Assembly: GCF_030020805.1 (NCBI RefSeq)
Contig: NZ_CP125098.1
Coordinates: 7,072,001-7,136,000 of the forward strand
Length of the DNA: 64,000 nucleotides
Direction: 5' to 3'
Origin: Paenibacillus sp. RC67
Lineage (GTDB): Bacteria > Bacillota > Bacilli > Paenibacillales > NBRC-103111
In this document: piece by piece, positions 57,595 to 64,000 of the stretch
Layout of the letters: the number at the start of each line of letters is the position of its first letter
How positions within the stretch are numbered: the first letter of the stretch is position 1
Position numbers and translations under genes: made by a program
Notes under the pieces: generated by a model
Database searches by the model: none
Told to the model about the DNA's origin: nothing
What the model saw: only the letters and a program-made list of their open reading frames with translations

Positions 57595-57712
57595 GGTGGG
57601 GTATTCCCTTCCAGTCGCTGTTGTTATCGGGGAACTTTTAAATTTAGGTTTATAGGGGAAGTTCCCCGATAACAAAGGCGAACGCTAACGCTCCTACAGG
57701 GGATACCCCACC
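57595..57712. repeat. Intergenic palindromic repeat, copy A
   Basis: An imperfect hairpin of about 118 bases. Outer arms are GGTGGGGTATTCCC and GGGGATACCCCACC; the inner stem pairs TTATCGGGGAACTT with AGTTCCCCGATAA. It is homologous to the copies at 34404-34512 and, inverted, 36902-37022, and sits between convergent genes. Confidence 0.78.
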
Positions 57713-57804
57713 TACACCCTTTTCCTTTCTGAATAACGGGTTTCTCGACATTTCAGGACACACCCTTCACGGATGAGTCCTTTTATAAGGAGAGCTAGGA
57801 GGAA

Positions 57805-58563
57805 CTACTCGTCTTTGCCCTCGGAGGAAGCAAAATACGAATTCAAAATCATAACCGACTCGTTCCCCGTACGAAGATAATCCTCCTCGTAGAACCGCTT
57901 GGATACGTATGCCGCGGCCAAAAAACTTACACAGATCACGGCGAACATCGTCCAATGCATGTTGACCGGATACCAATACGATAAGATGAAATGAAGCAGT
58001 TGCAGTACTATGGACACGCAGAAGGCCACTACAAAAATTCCCGTTAAAGAGCGATACGTGCTGCAGCGAAGCTTGTACAGCAGCAGCGGCGTTTTCCACC
58101 CGCGGATAGACGATAAATGGGAAGCCCAGCGGTAAAATGGTGCCCATCCCATTTTAATCCTTATTTCACGCAAGGTAACATGAAATTCCTCATACAGCTT
58201 TAATTTAACGGCTTCCAGTACCTCCGTGTTCTCCTTGAAGCAGATCGCACGGTTCCTTTGGAAAGGGCCATTCTCTAACAACCATTTGCCAAAATAGGAG
58301 ATGATAATTCCGATCAAATAACACCCGATCAAGCCTACGATGATCAAACCAGCGACAACAGCCTTGGCCAAGGCTCCGTCCTCCGCTATTTGCTGTAAGC
58401 CGTAACTAATAATGTCGCTGCTTGCATGAAATGAACTCAGCATTCTCTCATGCATCGACCAGTCGATCAGTAAGCCATAAGCGCATCCTATGGATGCTAT
58501 AAATATAAGTCCTTGAAAGAACAAACCGACGATATCCAATAAAAATGACGCTAGCTTTTGCAA
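57805..58563 (-). CDS. Membrane protein of unknown function
   Basis: About 252 residues from the TTG at 58563, which has AGGAGA 6 bases upstream; the ATG at 58584 has no site. Four membrane segments are visible: LLDIVGLFFQGLIFIASIGCAYGLL, AVVAGLIIVGLIGCYLIGIIISYF, GIFVVAFCVSIVLQLLHFIL and FAVICVSFLAAAYVS. A basic cytoplasmic loop lies between the second and third. No family recognised; its stop faces the PhyH gene. Confidence 0.75.
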   Translation of the reverse strand: MQKLASFLLDIVGLFFQGLIFIASIGCAYGLLIDWSMHERMLSSFHASSDIISYGLQQIAEDGALAKAVVAGLIIVGLIGCYLIGIIISYFGKWLLENGPFQRNRAICFKENTEVLEAVKLKLYEEFHVTLREIRIKMGWAPFYRWASHLSSIRGWKTPLLLYKLRCSTYRSLTGIFVVAFCVSIVLQLLHFILSYWYPVNMHWTMFAVICVSFLAAAYVSKRFYEEDYLRTGNESVMILNSYFASSEGKDE

Positions 58564-58708
58564 GACGACTCTCCTATTTACCATATTGGGATGTTACTTG
58601 AAATATCTACCGTTAGTTTATTCGACAGTTTAATTCCATTTTCCTACCTGAGCATCTATTTCCATAATATAACGAAATATCCAGGTGATCTTGATGGAAT
58701 ATAAACAA

Positions 58709-58742
58709 AGAAGCAGCCCCTCATAAAGGAGCCTGCTTCTTC
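58709..58742 (-). terminator. Terminator after glnS
   Basis: On the minus strand GAAGAAGCAGGCTCC and GGGGCTGCTTCTT form a stem, followed by TGTTT. It lies about 45 bases past the glnS stop. Confidence 0.7.
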
Positions 58743-58786
58743 GTTAAGCATGATTTCTTCTGTTCTAAATATCATATTACACAGTT

Positions 58787-60484
58787 TTATTTCTTCTTCC
58801 ACCCATCCTTCAAAGAAACGATGCGATTGAAGACCAGCAGCTCCTCCGTGGAATACCTGGAATCCACACAAAAATAGCCATGCCGCATAAATTGAAACTG
58901 GCTCTCCGGCAGCGATTTAGATAAGAATGGTTCTACCAAGCAGTCTGTCAGCTCGATAAACGAATCCGGGTTTATTTTATCCGCCCATTCCTTATCTACG
59001 TCCTGCAAGGCCTCCTCGTCAAGAAGCAGCTTGTCATACAGTCTGACACTGGCTTTCACCGCATGCTCCTCTGATACCCAATGAATGGTTCCCTTTACCT
59101 TCCTTCCTGTAAAGCCGGTGCCGCTTTTGGTCAACGGATCATAGGTACAGTGAAGCTCTGTAATCTCTCCTGTCTCCGGATCTTTTACGATCGTTTCACA
59201 ACGTAAATAATAAGCGCCCTTAAGTCTGACCTCCTGCTCTGGGGCCAGCTTTTGAAAGCCCTTGACGGAATTTTCCATGAAATCCTCACGTTCAATATAC
59301 AATACTCGCGAGAAAGGAACCTCTCTTTCCCCAAGAGCATCGTCCTCCGGATTATTTGGGATCGGCAGCCACTCCACCTGCCCTTCCGGATAGTTGGTTA
59401 TAATGACCTTCAGCGGCCGTAGAACAGCCATAACGCATGGTACCGTCTTCTTCAAATGATCCCGCAAAAAGTGATCCAACAAGGAAATATCTATCGTGCA
59501 CCAGCCCTTTGATACACCGATCTCTTCCAGAAAACGATGGATACTCTCCGGAGTATAACCCCTTCGTCTCAGCCCTTTGATCGTCGGCAATCTCGGATCG
59601 TCCCAGCCGTCTACGATACCTCCCGATACCAGTTCTCGTAAATACCGTTTGCTGGTTACGGTCCCCCGTATATTCAGCCTGCCGAATTCGCTTTGCTTAG
59701 GAGCAGGTTGGATTTCCAACGAATTCAGAACCCACTCATACAGAGGACGGTGGTCTTTGAATTCCATCGAGCACAAAGAGTGGGTAATCTCTTCAATCGC
59801 GTCCTGCAAAGGATGAGCATAATCGTACATCGGGTAAATGCACCAGTCATTCCCCGTCCGATAATGATGTGTGTGAATAATCCGATACAGAACCGGATCT
59901 CTCATGTTCATATTAGGCGAGGCCATATCAATTTTCGCTCTGAGAACCCTCGCTCCTGTCGGAAATTCTCCCTGCTTCATTCTTGCGAATAAATCGAGAT
60001 TTTCCTCCACAGTACGGACTCTATACGGGCTATCCTTACCCGCTTCCGTCAAGGTGCCTCTATAATCATGCACTTCATCCGCACTTAAGTCGCAAACGTA
60101 AGCTCGCCCCTTCTGGATTAGTTGAACTGCATACTCATACAACTGGTTGGAGTAATCCGAGCCATAAAAAATAAGCTGCTCCGGATCAAATTGAAGCCAC
60201 TTCATATCCTCGATAATGGCTTTGACGTATTCCATATCCTCCTTCAGCGGATTTGTATCGTCCAATCGAAGATGAAACTTTCCGCCAAATTTCCGGGCTA
60301 TTGAATAGTTAATATTAATGGCGTACGCACTACCTATATGCAAATAGCCGTTCGGCTCAGGCGGAAAGCGAGTACATACCTTTTGTATGTTCAGCTCTTG
60401 CTCTGAAAGCTCCTCAGCAATCATACTTTCCAGAAAATTCAACGGCCTCTTATTTTCATCTATTGAATCTGTCATGTTCTCCAT
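58787..60484 (-). CDS. glnS: Glutaminyl-tRNA synthetase
   Basis: A 565-residue class I synthetase that charges tRNA-Gln. The HIGH box is PNGYLHIGSA, the KMSKS-type loop is VTSKRYL with LDDTNPLKED, and the C-terminal anticodon-binding beta-barrels follow (PVPFSRVLYIEREDFME, LHCTYDP). Most Bacillota lack GlnRS and use GatCAB, so a GlnRS points to horizontal origin or an added pathway. GGAGGTG lies 7 bases before the ATG. The T-box leader just upstream senses uncharged tRNA-Gln. Confidence 0.95.
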   Translation of the reverse strand: MENMTDSIDENKRPLNFLESMIAEELSEQELNIQKVCTRFPPEPNGYLHIGSAYAININYSIARKFGGKFHLRLDDTNPLKEDMEYVKAIIEDMKWLQFDPEQLIFYGSDYSNQLYEYAVQLIQKGRAYVCDLSADEVHDYRGTLTEAGKDSPYRVRTVEENLDLFARMKQGEFPTGARVLRAKIDMASPNMNMRDPVLYRIIHTHHYRTGNDWCIYPMYDYAHPLQDAIEEITHSLCSMEFKDHRPLYEWVLNSLEIQPAPKQSEFGRLNIRGTVTSKRYLRELVSGGIVDGWDDPRLPTIKGLRRRGYTPESIHRFLEEIGVSKGWCTIDISLLDHFLRDHLKKTVPCVMAVLRPLKVIITNYPEGQVEWLPIPNNPEDDALGEREVPFSRVLYIEREDFMENSVKGFQKLAPEQEVRLKGAYYLRCETIVKDPETGEITELHCTYDPLTKSGTGFTGRKVKGTIHWVSEEHAVKASVRLYDKLLLDEEALQDVDKEWADKINPDSFIELTDCLVEPFLSKSLPESQFQFMRHGYFCVDSRYSTEELLVFNRIVSLKDGWKKK

Positions 60485-60589
60485 TGTTCAGCACCTCCGT
60501 ATATATCGCGCAATAGTAGTTTCAAACTTGCTAACAACTAACTTGGTTTTGCCTATGCAACCGTTACAGACTTTTCTATCCGGCAAAAC

Positions 60590-60862
60590 AAAAAAACTCC
60601 CACCCCCAAGATCATTCGTCTTGGGGGCGAGAGTACGATTCGCGTTGCCACCCCAGTTCATCAGCATGTCGCCACGCTGACCTTATCAGGTACGGCCCAT
60701 CCTTGTTGTAAGCGATCGCGATACCCTAGCTCTGTAACAGGAGCTCCTGTCATAGCCTCCCGCTTGTATGTCCTGACATACAAGGATCGGTATGAGACTC
60801 AGAGGCTTGTTTCAATAAAATATTCCTTACCCCTTTTCAGCTGCCGGGGCTCTCTGTGAAAG
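60590..60862 (-). promoter_or_regulatory. T-box riboswitch of glnS, specifier CAA
   Basis: On the minus strand the leader begins with GAGAGCC...GGCAGCTGAAAAGG and has UAAGGAA and CCTCTGAGT as in T-box stem I; the specifier reads CAA (60809-60807), a glutamine codon, in the usual GAAA-CAA-GCC context. The antiterminator motif GGGGTGGCAACGCG is at 60654-60641. A terminator stem follows (60633-60597, CTTGGGGG pairing with CCCCCAAG) and then a T run ending about 60590. Uncharged tRNA-Gln would favour readthrough into glnS. Confidence 0.92.
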
Positions 60863-60994
60863 AATCCTTTTATTTACTCTTCTCGTCATAGTCGATTTAT
60901 TTTGAATTATTGAACAATTTACATCATCTATTTCGGTTTGTCAAATGGCATATGTACGGGGTCATGGTTATCAGTTTATTCCTTTCTTCGCCGT

Positions 60995-62911
60995 TTATTC
61001 GTATTTCACTCCGACATTATTCTCGACCACATCGCGAATTAACATATAGGCTTCTCCATTCGTAAGCTGCTCCGGATTTGTTATCTGACTCATCGTATCG
61101 AGCTTGATCCATCCACGCTGAAGCAGTTCCGCTAAGGCCTCTTCTCTAGTGCTCTTTAAACCTGTTGCCGTCGCTAAGGTTAGAGCTGCCTGATCCAGGG
61201 TTAACGGCTGCATGGCCGGATTGGGCATGTGCCGGATCGTCAAGGTCGCATCGCCCTGGAATTGCGCCGGATGTACCTTATGCACATTGGCCATATGGGA
61301 AACAAATCGCTGCGGATTGGACTTGCCGTCCAAATCCCAATTCTTATTATCGTATCCACCTAAAGTAACGGCCATGCTGACTGCAGCTTTCAAACCTGAG
61401 AACGATTTGTGCAGTGCATAGGATGGCTTGTCAAATGAATACAACATTAGCTCCACTTTTTGCTGAGTTAGCTTGTCCCTTAATGCTGTTATTCCGTCTT
61501 TCGATTTAGACAACTGCCTGAATGTCATCCCTTGATCTATTGCAATTTTGGCTGCGGCTCCAGCCGCTTCTCCCGCTGCCATTCCAAGTGGAATTACGCG
61601 AGCGCTTCCATGAGGCAGAGAGTCGAAGCTGGCAGCTCTCCCCACGACCAACAATCCATCTATCTTAAGCGGTACCAGACTGCGGAACGGAACTCCATAC
61701 TGCTTCGGCTTCATCATGACCGAGCCAGGGTCTTTATAATTGGTGCTTTGAATGTCAACTTCGTAGGACCCATACGCTATGTCATCCCAGTGATTCCTGT
61801 TCTCCATCAAGTCAGCCATTGTCAAACGGTATTCTCCTTGCATATGCCTTGATTCTCTGACATATAGCTCGGGAGCGGTACCTAACAGCTCCACCTGCTT
61901 AAACTCACTGAAATTGTTTTTCATGTAAGCGACGACATGCTCTGCTTCTTTCCTCCCAATGTCCATTCCCTCTCTCACGGACTGCGGATTCAGCGGATCT
62001 ACATCGAAAATCTGTATCGCATTAATCAATACGGTGTTGTCGTTCTGCCTGCCTATATTCAGACCTCTCATTCGTACCCGCTCTTTATTGGTGGATACGT
62101 AATCCTTCATCTCAGGAAAGCCCCACGCGCTCATTTTATCGCTGCCTGTATTCGGATGCTTGCCGAACGATTCCCATACTTTTGGCGTAACTCCGCCCAG
62201 CTTGAACACCAGCGTTACAGCCATCTGAGATTCAGGATCACCGATATCTTGACGTCCCTTCGTGAAGGGTACACCTGCCCTGGCAGCTATATCCCCATCC
62301 TGCGTAGCATCGATAACAGTCTTTGCATACACCGTGTGGGACGTATTATCCGAACTCGCTATTTGTAAGCCGGCAATTTCAGTCCCGGCCTTACCGTCTT
62401 GAACCAACGGTTTCATTTCCTTAGCCTTCATCAGAAGGTCGATGTTCGGCTCGTTGTGCACCAGCTTATAAAACACATTGGCAGCCGTATGCGTATCGAA
62501 TGAAGTACCCTCTACCTGGTCATACCATTCCTGAAAAATGCCTTTATTCAAAAAGTTATGCTTTCCCGGGATAACCGGCTGCTGTGGTGCATAATTCAAA
62601 TCCAGCGTATTTAACCAACCGACGGTCATAAGCCCTCCCAGAATCTCACGGTCGCGCCCGTCTACCAGAAGCACCTTAAGCCCGCTCCGGGCTGCCGAAA
62701 CGGCGGCCGTAATTCCTTCGGGATCTGTCCCCACGACAATTGTGTCGTAGCGTTCCTTCACCTGTGTAACCGATTCAACCTTCGTTAATGGCTTCTGCGG
62801 ACCAATTCCGGCGCTGTCATTCTTTTTCCATGCACTCCACCCTAATGTCCCTCCAATCATAGCAATAAATACAATAACACCCAGCCACATCCGCATACTT
62901 TTTAGCTTCAC
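60995..62911 (-). CDS. FAD-dependent oxidoreductase with membrane anchor
   Basis: About 638 residues from the GTG at 62911, with AGGAG 8 bases upstream. An N-terminal membrane segment (MWLGVIVFIAMIGGTLGW) would anchor it outside or place the protein in the membrane. The FAD-binding motif is modified, YDTIVVGTDPEGITAAVSAARSGLKVLLVDG, with GxDPEG in place of GxGxxG. The C-terminal part has GDIAARAGVPFTKG and SRHMQGEYRLTMADL, found in the FAD_oxidored (PF12831) family. The substrate is unknown. It follows the solute-binding gene on the same strand. Confidence 0.85.
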   Translation of the reverse strand: MKLKSMRMWLGVIVFIAMIGGTLGWSAWKKNDSAGIGPQKPLTKVESVTQVKERYDTIVVGTDPEGITAAVSAARSGLKVLLVDGRDREILGGLMTVGWLNTLDLNYAPQQPVIPGKHNFLNKGIFQEWYDQVEGTSFDTHTAANVFYKLVHNEPNIDLLMKAKEMKPLVQDGKAGTEIAGLQIASSDNTSHTVYAKTVIDATQDGDIAARAGVPFTKGRQDIGDPESQMAVTLVFKLGGVTPKVWESFGKHPNTGSDKMSAWGFPEMKDYVSTNKERVRMRGLNIGRQNDNTVLINAIQIFDVDPLNPQSVREGMDIGRKEAEHVVAYMKNNFSEFKQVELLGTAPELYVRESRHMQGEYRLTMADLMENRNHWDDIAYGSYEVDIQSTNYKDPGSVMMKPKQYGVPFRSLVPLKIDGLLVVGRAASFDSLPHGSARVIPLGMAAGEAAGAAAKIAIDQGMTFRQLSKSKDGITALRDKLTQQKVELMLYSFDKPSYALHKSFSGLKAAVSMAVTLGGYDNKNWDLDGKSNPQRFVSHMANVHKVHPAQFQGDATLTIRHMPNPAMQPLTLDQAALTLATATGLKSTREEALAELLQRGWIKLDTMSQITNPEQLTNGEAYMLIRDVVENNVGVKYE

Positions 62912-63014
62912 AACTTCAACTCCTGTTACCAATAAGAAATGAGTTCAATTCCATATATTGTAACAGGAACCTTTTTATAAATTCAACACCTGCCAAATCC
63001 TAGAAGGAGTTCCG

Positions 63015-64000
63015 CTATTCATTCCCCTTTTTTGCCTTCTCCTCCGCATGCGCCTTATCCAATGCCTGCTGCCCTTGCTCCTGCATCTGCTTTAGCACCG
63101 CTTCTACAGATACCCCGCCCAGCATCGCTTCCATCTGCTTCTCCATAATAACCTGAAGCTGCTCAGTAAAAGAAAGAGGAATAGTATCGTTGTAACCGGA
63201 TTGTACAGTCTCGTTATACTTCACATTATAAAACGGCTCCATACTATGCCCGTCGATGTCCTTGGCAAATTCCTTACGCACTGGAAGATCCATCGATGTT
63301 TTAGAGGCGATTTTGGCGGCCTCCCGCCCATTGAAATATTTAACTACTTCCCATGCAGAGGCTACATTCTCGGCTTGAGCGTTAATGCTGTAGATCGGAT
63401 TGATGTAAAAGTTCGGATTGCTGCTGTGCCCAGGATTGGATGACGGAGCGCCTACCATATCCCAAGCGAAGGTCGCCCCTCTCTGCTTAAGACTGTTAAT
63501 CTGACCTATGTTACCAATCGTCATAGCAGCTCGTCCCGCACCGAACAAATCTTCTCGCTCCACGTCCTCCTTGTCGTACCGGCGTTTATCAGGAGTGTAA
63601 GTCCATTGAAGCACCCCGCTCTGGTAGCCGTCGATCACAAGCCGATAGATCTTCTTCCATGAATCAGAATCCAGCATGAGCTTTTGACCTGTAGAATCCA
63701 TGATCGCTAGGCCTTCCGCCTGTCCGATATAAGAGACCAAGTCCAGCGGCGATTTCATATAACCCATATGGAATCCGTAAATCCGCTCGTCTTTGCCACC
63801 TTCCCCCTGGAAACGCTGAGCGAGACGAATCATTTCTTCCCACGTCATTTGATCCTTCGGGTAAGCGACGTGAAGCTTATCGAATACATCTTTGTTATAA
63901 AACAATACGGAGCTCGAGAAGCTCGGCGACAAGCCGTACAGCTTCCCTTGCCCTTTCATTTGCAAGTAATCGACCGCAGCCGGCAGCAGGTTAGGCAGAT
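63015..64000 (-). CDS. ABC transporter solute-binding protein, partial
   Basis: The frame is open at the right edge (328 codons seen), so the N-terminus with its signal peptide is outside. Segments GLSPSFSSSVLFYNKDVFDKLHV, TWEEMIRLAQRF and a late NGREAAKIASKTSMDLPVRKEFAKD match family 1 sugar-binding lipoproteins. The last 60 residues are charged and helical (MEAMLGGVSVEAVLKQMQEQGQQAL). The permease genes are not in the window. Confidence 0.9.
   Translation of the reverse strand, partial: LPNLLPAAVDYLQMKGQGKLYGLSPSFSSSVLFYNKDVFDKLHVAYPKDQMTWEEMIRLAQRFQGEGGKDERIYGFHMGYMKSPLDLVSYIGQAEGLAIMDSTGQKLMLDSDSWKKIYRLVIDGYQSGVLQWTYTPDKRRYDKEDVEREDLFGAGRAAMTIGNIGQINSLKQRGATFAWDMVGAPSSNPGHSSNPNFYINPIYSINAQAENVASAWEVVKYFNGREAAKIASKTSMDLPVRKEFAKDIDGHSMEPFYNVKYNETVQSGYNDTIPLSFTEQLQVIMEKQMEAMLGGVSVEAVLKQMQEQGQQALDKAHAEEKAKKGNE

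Overview
The window looks like a piece of a Paenibacillus-type Bacillota chromosome. Support comes from strong GGAGG ribosome binding sites, frequent TTG/GTG starts, several AraC-type regulators beside carbohydrate ABC transporters, and the Bacillota housekeeping set RlmCD, DgkB, YerC and a class B PBP with an NTF2-like domain. No rRNA, tRNA or CRISPR array was seen. The sequence appears to be a draft: homopolymer-rich tracts at about 3.6-4.05 kb and 4.6-4.74 kb break one gene and look like bad sequence rather than biology.

About 1-11.6 kb (minus strand) is a defence island. It runs from a zeta-type toxin-antitoxin pair and an excisionase-like protein to a WYL regulator, a small unknown protein, an AddB-like nuclease, an AddA-like helicase-nuclease (broken), and BrxF and BrxC of a type 3 BREX system that continues off the left edge. 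About 12.2-18.9 kb (plus strand) is a recombinase cluster. It holds an unrecognised protein, three tyrosine recombinases packed like a recombinase-in-trio element, a truncated fourth recombinase and a complete Tn916/phage-type integrase.

About 19-26 kb (minus strand) is the most interesting block. One operon encodes a dynamin-like GTPase, a membrane-hairpin protein, a HerA-type ATPase (frameshifted at a G8 run), an LHH-family nuclease toxin and a SUKH immunity protein. A decayed copy of the integrase and a shared palindrome lie on its far side, so the block is bracketed by integrase sequences.

From 27.2 kb the chromosome looks ordinary: rlmCD, dgkB, a CbiX-like protein, yerC and a basic small protein. 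From 32.5 to 58 kb a carbohydrate region contains a ThuA-like protein, six AraC-family regulators, a PBP, a four-gene operon (2-hydroxyacid dehydrogenase, TIM-barrel isomerase, enolase-superfamily enzyme, Gfo/Idh/MocA oxidoreductase), GH88 and GH2 hydrolases, a sulfatase, a three-gene sugar ABC importer without its ATPase, and a PhyH dioxygenase. GH88, sulfatase and GH2 together suggest breakdown of a sulfated, uronate-containing glycan. The right end has a glutaminyl-tRNA synthetase under a T-box, an FAD oxidoreductase and a partial solute-binding protein.

Three copies of a ~110-120 bp imperfect palindrome with compensatory changes between copies sit in intergenic gaps of the 34-58 kb region.
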